A stretch of DNA of 64,000 nucleotides, taken from contig OZ345377.1 in the NCBI GenBank assembly GCA_977006965.1, positions 2,261,157-2,325,156 on the forward strand, in the 5' to 3' direction. Below, piece after piece: positions 55,432 through 64,000 of the stretch. A program made the translations under genes and the position numbers. Position 1 is the stretch's first letter. Every line of letters starts with the position of its first letter. Source of the DNA: Phymatolithon calcareum. Taxonomy: Eukaryota; Rhodophyta; Florideophyceae; Hapalidiales. The notes under the pieces were generated by a model. That model was not told the origin of the DNA. It worked only from the letters and a program-made list of their open reading frames with translations, and made no database searches.

Positions 55432-56344
55432 GGTGATGGGCCCAGTCTGCGCATAGGCCGACATTGCACATATCGTCTCTCTTCCGGGTCCTGCTTCCCC
55501 CCGCATTCGCATGTCGCCTTCAAGATAGTTCTTCGTCGTTCTCGTACTCGGCGTGTTAAAGTGGTTTAAATTGAAAGGTGCGAGGTTGGCTTAATAACAT
55601 AAAAGCGGTTTTTGAGAAGACAAAAAACTAGTCTCTGCAAGTAAGTTACTTAACACCTGGTTCAGGTTTCGGCTCTCACGCTCCTATTATACACCCCTCT
55701 AGGATTGCTACCTTGATTGTGATACCATCAAGCCTTCGCTTGACCTTCGGGTAATCGTTCTTGCACCTCCTTACTCTATTACTGACTTTTTGGTGTTCAG
55801 CCGTTTTGACGTTTCTAGTGGGGCCTGCTCGTACAAGATCCTATCGTGGCCTAAAGAAGCCGATCGCCGTTCTTTACAAAACTCCGCCCCGTCTCCACCA
55901 ACATCACCGGAATCATCCGTTCCGTCCTCACCATCACCGTCGTTTTCTTCAAGATCGCCTTCACCATTATCGTCATCTTCTCCGTCGATTCCGCCCATAT
56001 CACGGCCTTCGTACTTACCGCCGCTTCCGTCGTCACGCTGTATACGAGTAATCCATATACTTCGCGTACACAACGCAAGGATCAAGAAGAAGAAGAAGAA
56101 AGTCAAGAAGGTCAAGCGCGATCTTTGAGGTATTCAGCTCTGTGGACCGGACCATCACAACCACCATTGCAACAGCAATAAGTGTCGTATCCGAGTCGAC
56201 TTCAAGAATAACCAATGCTTCCATTTTTGCAAATTGTTCGATAACCAGCTGAACTACGACAATCATCTAGTTACTCGTAAGTACTTTAGAAGCCTTAGCC
56301 CTGCCAGAATCAAGTGATTATAAAAATCAGCACTTGGTTCAACA

Positions 56345-57133
56345 ATGGACGCCGGACTCGGAGCTGAAAAAGTTGATAAGCTCAACACCAACTTTCACTC
56401 ATGGAAACAGAAGATCCAACTTCTCCTGTACCTACGCGAGCTCGATGACTACATTCACGATGATCTTCCGTCCATCGATTCAGAAAACTATCGTGGCTGG
56501 TACACAAACGATCGAAAGAGCATGGCACATATAGGCCTTTCCCTCTCCGATGAGCACCTCGAGCATGTTCGCGATGTGTCAACCGCAAAAGAAATGTGGC
56601 TTCGTATTCTTAACGTCTTCGAGAGGCATACTCTTCTTAACAAATTAGCGGCTCGTCGCAAGTTTAGAACTGCGACCATGACAGAAGACGAAAACATTTC
56701 GGCGTTCACCAACTGCATCCGACTGCTGGGGTCGACACTCAAGTCAATGGGCGTGGACATCGACGATAAGGAAATGGCTATGGCTGAGCGCTTCAACAAT
56801 CTGATCAGTTCGCATCGTGCCCTTGGAAATGAGTATACAACGTTTTCTCTAGAGTTTGTCAAAAGTCGTCTTTTACAAGAAGAGAAGCGCATGAAAATGC
56901 GTGAGCAAATTTCAAACATTACTTCAGACGCATGCGCTCTTTTTACCGACCGTCGAAAGCCTGCATACCGCAAGTGTTCGCACTACGAAAAAGAGTGTCA
57001 TCCATTGGAGCGTTGCTACAAGAAATTCCTAGAGCTTTTTCCCGAAGGCTGGCGACGAAAGCCGAGGAAAGACCAAGGCAAAACCTGCTGGCTTTGTTTC
57101 CGATCAGTCTACTGCTGTAAAAGCTATGGATGA
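56345..57133 (+). CDS. Copia gag, UBN2-type (right arm)
   Basis: 262 codons, intact, two residues different from the left copy. The zinc knuckle CSHYEKECHPLERC regains a final cysteine that is serine on the left. Same domain reading as the left copy. It ends at TGA. Confidence 0.85.
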   Translation: MDAGLGAEKVDKLNTNFHSWKQKIQLLLYLRELDDYIHDDLPSIDSENYRGWYTNDRKSMAHIGLSLSDEHLEHVRDVSTAKEMWLRILNVFERHTLLNKLAARRKFRTATMTEDENISAFTNCIRLLGSTLKSMGVDIDDKEMAMAERFNNLISSHRALGNEYTTFSLEFVKSRLLQEEKRMKMREQISNITSDACALFTDRRKPAYRKCSHYEKECHPLERCYKKFLELFPEGWRRKPRKDQGKTCWLCFRSVYCCKSYG

Positions 57134-58409
57134 AAAGGACATGAATTGTCCCACGGCCAGGTTCAGAGAGTCAAACCTCGATGCAGAATCAAATGTCTGT
57201 CTAATCGACTCAGGCTGCACATTACATATGACCTTTGACCGTTCCGCGTTTTCATCATACACAAAAATAATAACGCTGCGGTAGAGATGGAAATAAAAGA
57301 TAAGGCTAGAATTGCTCGGAAAGGTAACATCAACGTGCATGTCATAGTCAACGGTACAACATCAAATATCGTACTGTCCGCTGTACTCTACGTGCCTGAT
57401 TTTGGATATAAACTCCTGTCTGTATAAAAAATGGACATTCGAGGAATGAATATTACTTTCAAAAGTGGCCGCTACACTATTTCGTCAATCGATACAACCT
57501 TTGCCACAGGCTCTCGCCGCGATTCGCTTTACGTCCTTGATGTCTGCGATACTTACAGCACATCAGAATCTGCATGTATTGCAAATGTCAAGCTCTGGTA
57601 TGAGCGCCTTGCGCATGTCGACTCTTCCGGCATTAGAAACATAGTAAACAACGGGGTGGTCAAAGGTGTTGACCTTTCATCTAGTTCTGTGTCGTCCGAC
57701 ACTTGTATTCGCTGTGTGTACGGCAAGGGTCACCAGGCTCCTATTCCGAAAACAAATACCTCGCGCTCATCTGCAATTCTTGAACATGTCCATTCTGACG
57801 TGCTCGGCCAAATCAATGTCCCGTCTCTCGGAGGATCTAAGTACGCAGAGACTCATACCAGAAACAAATTCCGATGCCTTAATGTTCAGAAGTACACATC
57901 GGATTCTGAAAAGCTCAAAGTCCTTCGTACCGATAATTGCGGCGAATACTTGTCCAGTAATTTTCGAGCTTACCTCACTGAGCGTGGCATTCATCACCAG
58001 CTCACAGTCGCATATACTCCACAGCAGAATGGGGTGGCCGAGCGAAGGAATGAATCTGGTCCGATCAATGCTACACCACAAAAACATTGACAAGCGCTTT
58101 TGGGCCGAGGCTTCGTCTGCTGCAGTCTACGTCCGTAACCGAGTAACATCGCGCGGGCTTCCGGCGACCACAACGCCCGATCATATCTGGATGAGATGTG
58201 CACCGAACCTCGCACACTTACAAGTGTTTGGATCTAAGCGCTGGTACATTCTGCGGAGCGAGAATGTCAACAAGCTTGAATTTCGAGACCGCGAAGGCAT
58301 GATGATCGGGTATTCGTCTTCATGTAAAGCATGCAGACTGTGGGATGCTGAACTTAACAAAGTTATTGAGTCCAGAAGCGTTAAATTCGATGAATATTTG
58401 TCTAACTAA
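57134..58409 (+). pseudogene. Copia protease-integrase region (right arm)
   Basis: Same broken structure as the left copy: protease DSG block, a TAA before KMDIRGMNIT, and the integrase-core deletion after GGSKYA. Here YTPQQNGVAERRNE keeps the expected glycine, and the frame after it runs on to KVIESRSVKFDEYLSN. The left copy has an E and a one-base deletion. The right copy is therefore slightly closer to the ancestral sequence. Confidence 0.85.
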
Positions 58410-58459
58410 ACTATCATTAAAACATCAGTATTGGACAATGATAGAAACGATTTTCCACC

Positions 58460-59087
58460 TACAGTCGAAGTGAAGTTGAACGTGTCCGATTAACTGGAGT
58501 CCTCTCCTGAATCCACGACGAGCACTACTTCTCCAAAAGACCAGATTGATGACACCACCTCTATGGGGAATGAATCACAGCCAATAACAGACACTCCCGC
58601 TCTCAGGCGTTCTACCTCTCGACCACCCGTCGAGTTCTGTAGAGCTTCTTCTCAATCAACTAGTCTTGCAATGGAAAGCTGCAATCTTGTCACTCAGTCT
58701 GCGCTTCTTGCCAGAGATGTGCCTTGATCATATCAAGAGGCCACATCTCCAGCAAATGTAGGTTTCTGGAAACCAGCTTTCGAAAAGAGCATTCGTCCAT
58801 CACTCGTAACAGCAAGTGGAAACTTGTCGAACGCACGCCAGATATGAATGTCCTTCCATGTATGTATGTCTTTACACTCAAGAAATCTGGACCCAAGGCT
58901 TGCATTGTGGCCAAGGGTTGCCGTCAAGTGCATGGGATGGACTATGGAAAGACGTATGCCCCCGTCGTCAAGTGTTCTTTTGTTCGTTTCACGCTTGCCA
59001 TAGTCACGATCCACTACCGCGAGCTCCATCAGATGGATGTTGTCACTGCGTTCCATCATAGAGATTTGGACGCAGATATTTACAATG
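58460..59087 (+). pseudogene. Copia RT start, diverged segment
   Basis: Reads SGPKACIVAKGCRQVHGMDY and KTYAPVVKCSFVRFTLA, keeping the 'YAPVVK' RT block in frame where the left copy has a frameshift. It breaks off at about 59087, after which unrelated sequence starts. The abrupt rise in divergence at 58460 makes it a separate, older Copia fragment joined to the arm. Confidence 0.75.
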
Positions 59088-59313
59088 ATTGGGGTGACTC
59101 CACGTTTTTGGGATCTGTGGAAGACCATTCCAAATTTTATTGTTTTTTCAAGTGTAGTCATGGCGTCAGTCCCCCCAAAGTTGTTTTTTTACTAATAGTT
59201 TGCGGAGCCAGTCCCCCCAGTGAGTGACGCTAATTTTGATTTACCTCGACTCCTCCTCTCGCACGATAGGAATCGAATTTTATATTTGATTTTGGGCAGG
59301 GCGCGCAAAATGT
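59088..59313. other. Junction sequence with CAGTCCCCCC motif
   Basis: Contains CAGTCCCCCCAAAGT (59167-59181, also at 18046-18060) and a second CCAGTCCCCCCAGTGAG 40 bp later. Probably part of an unclassified repeat at the end of the truncated Copia. Confidence 0.45.
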
Positions 59314-59683
59314 GGTGCCAACGTTCTCGGAAACGCAGACTTACGCGCAGGGTACCGTTGGACGCGTCTTCAGTAGCGCTTTCAAACGGTACCAAGCGCG
59401 CAAGTGTGCGCGAAAGAGAAGTTGGTGCGCCAAGCTCGCCCGTTTATCCAAAAGTAACTAAAAAATAGGATTCTAAATTTATCGCAAAGAAAAGGAACTC
59501 CAATTTGGGCCTTCTAATTTTTAATCCTATTTTGTAATTATTTGTGGACGCATTTTCCGGGTTCTGACGCATCATGTTCCCGTTAACGCACAGGTTAACA
59601 GTTAATACCGATCTGCTCGTGACGATGAGACCTTTGTAGCGGTACCATATTCATAAGTCTGCGTTAACGGGAACTTTGTACGC
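59314..59683. repeat. Paired long-hairpin repeat, copy 1
   Basis: Two imperfect hairpins of 118 nt each (59314-59431 and 59566-59683) are separated by a 134-nt AT-rich spacer. All four arms share variants of one sequence: GCACCA-n-TTCCCGTT, then CGCACACTTACGCGC and TGGTACCG near the loop. The spacer itself has a dyad (AAATAGGATT and AATCCTATTT). A second copy lies at 62099-62476. No coding potential. Confidence 0.75.
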
Positions 59684-60719
59684 AAATATCGGCGCGCTTC
59701 TCGGAAAAAATTTATACATTTTTTAACCTCTTCTATTCGCTTTAGTTTTGATATGAGTCTCAAAGTAGAATCTTAATACCAATAGATTGGCTGAACGCAG
59801 TCTAGGAGCACCAATGATATGTTTCCAGAAGGATTCAGAGACGAAATGTAATTGGTGTGCATTTGTCAGTATCGGTTGTCATTGGTGGGGGATGTGACAA
59901 GTAGAATCTTGATGCTTTTTATTTGCACTCAAAAAACGGACAAGACACGTGAAAGTAGTTCCAAGAGGATGACATATCCAATGAATCCTCGCCAGTAATG
60001 TGTCATTGGTGGGGGGCATGTATATATTCAATCAACGTAGAAAATGAGTCGTGGAAGTCTTGGGGGACTGTAAACGTGCGAAATAAATTACATAACTCAA
60101 ATGACACAAGAAGTGCTCGTCATGACGTTCAAATTTGCATTGACCAATGGAATTCGTGGAAATCAATTCTTGAGGTGGAGCTCTGAGCCAGTGCTCATAC
60201 ACCTCAACATGCACAGTAACACACTGTTCCCATCACTTGGAGTAAGTGTTTAAATTCCTTGATGGAAACGAGGAAAACTATTTAGTGAGATAATAGGAAG
60301 CATTTCGGACTAAGCAAATAAACTCAAAGTCCTAAATCTTCTTAAAGTCTCCTGCATTTCGTGAGTCATTGACAGAGGGATTGAAATAATATGTTATAGA
60401 ATGTGGAGAATGGAAAGTGTAGAAATGTGGGTATAAGGAATAGAGTGGAACATACAAGGAGAGATTTTGGCATTAATTGACGTGGACGGTATTTAGAGAA
60501 TAGGGAGGGACGTGAAAGGAGAGATTTTTGTTTTATTTGGAATGGACGGGTACGCTTCTATGCGTTATGATTGGATTAGAAAATTGTGTGTGATTGTGAC
60601 AACAAATATTTTCTCATCTTTTGATTGACATTCTCTTGTAAACTCCCCTCACTGCCGACTTTTCTCCTGCATCGACAAGCGTTACTCTCTTGCCCAGAGT
60701 TTCGTATATCGTCGGTGCC
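59684..60719. other. Subtelomeric DNA, no gene recognised
   Basis: GTCATTGGTGGGGG occurs near 59878 and 60001. A partial tandem duplication of a GGAGAGATTTT-containing segment lies at about 60455-60540. There are short ORFs only. Confidence 0.4.
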
Positions 60720-61500
60720 ATGGAAGAAAGTGACATAGCGCAACTCCCATGCCCGGCTACAGCATCATTTAATTGCTCGAAACCAGAAAGTTGCGGTGTT
60801 GAGATTGCGACAAATCGAAAGCAGTTTTTGCAGCATCTACGACGGGGCGGAAATAAAATCTCTAAGGAAATATTTCAGCCTCTTTGGCATTGCGCGATGC
60901 GATGCGCGCTTTAATTTCCTAGAACTTATCCGATTCGAGCTCAATACCGAGAAGGAGGTTGAAGTCTCGAATACTTTCCTGCCATTCAAGGGCTGTCTAT
61001 CGTCCATTCGTTTAACTGTACGCTCTGCGATTGTCTTTTTGAGAAGGAAGATACATTTCGACGCTGCGGGAAAGAAGCACATGGTACGATTATTGCGCGA
61101 TTGACCATCCGAGTTCTTGACCGAATGCCATGCTAGTCGTTATCGCGCAAGAAAGGGATTAAGAAACTCTTTCTCGTGGCAACGGAGAATAGAAGTGCAG
61201 ATCATGAAGACCTTTCGACAGCAGTTATGACCGCCGTGGCAAATTACGATCCGAGAGCTGTCGTGCCAAGAAATGTTCGCGCAGCGAGCGATCGTGAAAA
61301 GAGTGGATATTGTAGATTTTAATTGCATCTATACAATCGGAATAGGTCGTACTAAAGGTTTCGGGAATAGGAGGAGTTCTGACCAAAAAGGACAAGAACA
61401 ATATACCCCACGATTCTGTACCATGTTTCACGCTCGGACGAAAAAGGTGTGCTGTTGAAGGCGTGTGCAAGTGGATGAGCCAGTTGGCGCATCGGCGGCG
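60720..61500 (+). pseudogene. RecQ-element-type zinc-finger relic near telomere
   Basis: One frame gives SCGVEIATNRKQFLQHLRRG, matching TCEFEIACTKKSFLEHLKRC at 19.73 kb. After frameshifts another gives FNCTLCDCLFEKEDTFRRCG and KEAHG, a C-x2-C...H finger in the place of the second finger there. A third open stretch (KKLFLVATENRSADHEDLST) follows. The order and spacing agree with the 19.7-kb relic, so both derive from the same type of gene, plausibly the N-terminal domain of telomere-linked RecQ-like helicases. Several frameshifts; no helicase motif seen here. Confidence 0.5.
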
Positions 61501-61531
61501 TGTATTGCTCGAGTTTTGGTTGTGGAAAAAT

Positions 61532-61537
61532 AAAAAA
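61532..61537 (-). terminator. Pol III terminator of 5S rRNA
   Basis: A run of six T on the gene strand directly at the end of helix I, followed by ATTTTT. Confidence 0.75.
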
Positions 61538-61656
61538 CGAAGGACACTGGGGATTCCCGAGTGATCCCTCACCTCAGTACTAATCCTGCCTGTCGAACCT
61601 TATCATGCAAGTTCGGAATGGGTTTGCGAGCATGTTTCTGAAGTATGGTCCTTCGT
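61537..61656 (-). rRNA. 5S ribosomal RNA
   Basis: Exactly 120 nt. The two ends pair as helix I: ACGAAGGAC at the 5' side and GTCCTTCGT at the 3' side. Internal landmarks on the gene strand include GACCATACT, AACCCATTCCGAACTT, TTAGTACTGAGGTGAGGGAT and CACTCGGGAATCCCCAGTG, the conserved blocks of loops A-E. Part of this matches the internal promoter region. A TATA-like box 24-31 nt upstream and a T-run downstream complete a Pol III gene. Only one copy is in the window, about 930 bp from the telomere-like array. It forms the small RNA of the large ribosomal subunit. Confidence 0.9.
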
Positions 61657-61679
61657 GGCGATGATGGTGTGACGGAAGG

Positions 61680-61687
61680 TATATATT
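61680..61687 (-). promoter_or_regulatory. TATA-like box of 5S rRNA gene
   Basis: AATATATA on the gene strand, 24-31 nt upstream of the inferred 5' end. External TATA elements at this distance are known for Pol III 5S genes in plants and some fungi. Confidence 0.5.
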
Positions 61688-61756
61688 GGACGATTGGGGA
61701 TTGGAAGAAGTCCACTTGGCTGACGGCAATTCCCCATTCCCTATATAGTTTCCGCT

Positions 61757-61935
61757 GGCTCACCTGGCTCCATCGTTCAAATTTTAATTGAAATAAAGGT
61801 GGAGTGGCTCAGCTGGCTCCACAATTTGGGCCTTGTGAGAGACCCTTGGAAAATGACTTCATTTTCGCATGTAGATGTCGGCGCCAGGTGAGCCAAAGTT
61901 GAAATTTACATATTTTTCGTGGAGCCAGGTGAGCC
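61757..61935. repeat. Inverted repeat with GGCTCACCTGGCTCCA arms
   Basis: GGCTCACCTGGCTCCA at 61757-61772 is exactly complementary to TGGAGCCAGGTGAGCC at 61920-61935. Related partial copies lie between (TGGCTCAGCTGGCTCCA near 61808 and GCCAGGTGAGCC near 61892), one in each orientation. Likely a small foldback element or nested repeat. Non-coding. Confidence 0.65.
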
Positions 61936-62098
61936 ACCTGCCATTTTTGCTTCTGTGCGATACCCTCTTAATTGGCCTAGTTTATGGGTTTTTCAGATTT
62001 GCAGGTTATCATTAAATTCCACTTGCATCCAAGTCTCCCAGCACTCGAGCCTACTTTTTAGATAATTTTTCGCCGGTCGGCCCCAGGTGGCGCTTTTT

Positions 62099-62476
62099 TT
62101 CCCTTCCGCGCACACTTACGCGCCTGGTACAGTTCGAAAGCTCTCTCTGCGAGCTTTCTAACGGTACCAAGCGCGAAAGTGTGCGCGAACGGGAACATGG
62201 TGCGCTAGACCACCGAGATTGTGCTCAAATATTATTACAAAACAGGATTCTAAGTTTATGATTGATTAAGAGCAGTAAAAATTAAACTCCAATTTGTTGC
62301 GCCTAAATCTGAAATCTTATTATATATATATTTTTGGGCACAATGCCCGACTTCTGGCGCACCACGTTCCGGTTAACGCACAATTACGCGCTTGGTACCG
62401 ATCTCTTTGACTCCGTGAGCACATTGCAGGGGTACCAGGTGCGTAACTGTGCGCGAACGGGCAGTTAGTGTGCTGG
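62099..62476. repeat. Paired long-hairpin repeat, copy 2
   Basis: Hairpin 1 (about 62099-62205) has GCGCACACTTACGCGC and TGGTAC opposite GGTACCAAGCGCGAAAGT and GTGCGC, plus a perfect GAAAGCTC/GAGCTTTC apex. Hairpin 2 (about 62356-62476) has GGCGCACCACGTTCC and GCGCTTGGTACCG opposite GGTACCAGGTGCGTAA and CTGTGCGCGAACGGG. The spacer shares ACAGGATTCTAA-type and AACTCCAATTTG blocks with copy 1. Same order and orientation as copy 1, diverged. Confidence 0.75.
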
Positions 62477-62585
62477 AATCCATGCGGCATAGGGAATGAC
62501 CTTAGAGAGGTAACGCCCATGGCCAATGAGATAAGGCTTTCTGCTGTGGTCACGAACCATAATTTGGGAATAGGGATGCTAGCCA

Positions 62586-64000
62586 ATTAGGGAATAGGGA
62601 ATAGGGAATAGGGAATAGGGAATAGGGAATAGGGAATAGGGCATAGGGAATAGGGAATAGGGAATAGGGAATAGGGAATAGGGAATAGGGAATAGGGAAT
62701 AGGGAATAGGGAATAGGGAATAGGGAATAGGGAATAGGGAATAGGGAATAGGGAATAGGGAATAGGGAATAGGGAATAGGGAATAGGGAATAGGGAATAG
62801 GGAATAGGGGAATAGGGGAATAGGGAATAGGGAATAGGGAATAGGGAATAGGGAATAGGGAATAGGGAATAGGGAATAGGGAATAGGGAATAGGGAATAG
62901 GGAATAGGGAATAGGGAATAGGGAATAGGGAATAGGGAATAGGGAATAGGGAATAGGGAATAGGGAATAGGGAATAGGGAATAGGGAATAGGGAATAGGG
63001 AATAGGGAATAGGGAATAGGGAATAGGGAATAGGGAATAGGGAATAGGGAATAGGGAATAGGGAATAGGGAATAGGGAATAGGGAATAGGGAATAGGGAA
63101 TAGGGAATAGGGAATAGGGAATAGGGAATAGGGAATAGGGAATAGGGAATAGGGAATAGGGAATAGGGAATAGGGAATAGGGAATAGGGAATAGGGAATA
63201 GGGAATAGGGAATAGGGAATAGGGAATAGGGAATAGGGAATAGGGAATAGGGAATAGGGAATAGGGAATAGGGAATAGGGAATAGGGAATAGGGAATAGG
63301 GAATAGGGAATAGGGAATAGGGAATAGGGAATAGGGAATAGGGAATAGGGAATAGGGAATAGGGAATAGGGAATAGGGAATAGGGAATAGGGAATAGGGA
63401 ATAGGGAATAGGGAATAGGGAATAGGGAATAGGGAATAGGGAATAGGGAATAGGGAATAGGGAATAGGGAATAGGGAATAGGGGGATTAGGGAATAGGGA
63501 ATAGGGAATAGGGAATAGGGAATAGGGAATAGGGAATAGGGAATAGGGAATAGGGAATAGGGAATAGGGAATAGGGAATAGGGAATAGGGAATAGGGAAT
63601 AGGGAATAGGGGAATAGGGAATAGGGAATAGGGAATGTGGGAATAGGGAATAGGGAATAGGGAATAGGCCACTAGGGATTAGGATAGGTCCTAGGACCTT
63701 TGGACTTGGTTATTGGGATAGGAACTAGGAATAGGAATAGGTCCTGAGGGATGGGCCACTAGGGTCCACTTTCCAGGGAAATGGGAATAGGGAATAGGGA
63801 ATAGGGAATTTGGGAATAGGGAATAGGGAATAAATGATAGGGAATAGGATAGAGAGGGAATGGAATAGGGTGGGAATAGGGAATAGGAATAGGGAATAGG
63901 GATTAGGGAATAGGGATTTGGGAAAGGGAATTGGTTGAGGGATTAGGGAAGAGGGATTGGGATGTAGGGTGTAGAGGGATTAGGGAATAGGGAATAGGGA
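62586..64000 (+). repeat. (AATAGGG)n telomere-like array
   Basis: A nearly uninterrupted 7-bp tandem repeat from about 62586 to 63668 (roughly 150 units) with rare variants (GCATAGGG near 62641, AATAGGGG near 62808, GGGGATTAGGG near 63481). From 63668 to the edge the pattern becomes irregular with insertions and other words but stays rich in the unit. The G-rich strand runs 5' to 3' toward the edge, as at a right chromosome end. The distal irregularity could be real variant repeats or poor consensus at a contig end. Confidence 0.85.

Larger units (their letters stand above)
48352..58460. repeat. Right arm of the inverted duplication
   Basis: 10.1-kb reverse complement of the left arm minus the two Gypsy elements. 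It keeps precise empty sites for both (ACAC site near 49454, CCGGG at 53339-53343). It lacks 116 bp relative to the left arm (left 40143-40258), with GTG at both deletion edges. It carries the secreted-protein gene, SINE and most of a Copia. Beyond 58460 the Copia sequence continues to about 59087 but is far more diverged. Confidence 0.95.
54964..59087 (+). mobile_element. Truncated Copia element (right arm)
   Basis: Keeps the 5' LTR (54964-55431), gag, protease, integrase and the first part of RT, then stops at about 59087 inside the block after VTAFHHRDLDADIY. The YVDD block, RNase H and 3' LTR are missing. Up to about 58460 it matches the left copy at more than 99 percent. From 58460 to 59087 identity drops to about 90 percent, as if this end came from a different Copia copy. 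Confidence 0.9.

Noticed and set aside
63487-63672. ORF encoding repeated SLFPIPY
   Set aside because: It is a translation of the AATAGGG array and not a gene.

Overview
The window is repeat-rich nuclear DNA from a eukaryote and looks like a chromosome end. It contains non-LTR, Copia and Gypsy retrotransposons, a tRNA-derived SINE, a hAT relic, a Pol III 5S rRNA gene with a T-run terminator, and roughly 1.4 kb of (AATAGGG)n reaching the right edge with its G-rich strand pointing outward. The AATAGGG unit is neither the vertebrate TTAGGG nor the plant TTTAGGG. The Gypsy, hAT and LINE proteins look to me most like families from oomycetes and other protists, but the sequence alone does not name the organism. 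A red alga or another protist is equally possible.

Region by region. 1-7.5 kb: a decayed LINE (minus strand, ORF1, endonuclease, reverse transcriptase) and the 3' tail of a second copy. 7.5-15.2 kb: mostly undecodable decayed DNA with a Gypsy RT relic and a few weak ORFs. 15.2-17.3 kb: a long intact saccharopine-dehydrogenase-like ORF next to the broken end of an ABC1/ADCK-type kinase gene. 18.4-21.1 kb: relics of a RecQ-like helicase element with an N-terminal zinc-finger domain, of the telomere-linked kind. 23.2-43.6 kb: three diverged tandem units of about 2.4-2.6 kb, interrupted by a Copia (TSD ACTTT), a SINE (12-bp TSD), a chromodomain Gypsy (TSD CCCGG) and a 2.7-kb mini-Gypsy (TSD ACAC). 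One unit carries an intact gene for a 107-residue secreted cysteine-containing protein.

About 10.1 kb of this array, without the two Gypsy insertions, is repeated in inverted orientation at 48.35-58.46 kb around a 3.8-kb spacer (44.5-48.35 kb, with hAT and WD40 relics). The secreted-protein gene therefore occurs twice with identical protein. The right arm keeps perfect empty sites for both Gypsy insertions. From 59.1 kb to the edge the DNA is subtelomeric: two copies of a paired long-hairpin repeat, a second relic of the helicase-type zinc-finger domain, a 120-nt 5S rRNA gene, a further inverted repeat and the AATAGGG array.

Apparently intact units are the 107-aa gene pair, the 5S gene, the saccharopine-dehydrogenase-like ORF and the mini-Gypsy. 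The mini-Gypsy has identical LTRs and one open 685-codon ORF joining a gag-like segment directly to integrase and chromodomain, with no protease, RT or RNase H. Nearly everything else is broken. In-frame UAG codons are notably over-represented among the breaks (chromodomain Gypsy 3 of 3, helicase relic 2 of 2, LINE 4 of 6), so either UAG decoding in this organism or a mutation bias deserves a test.
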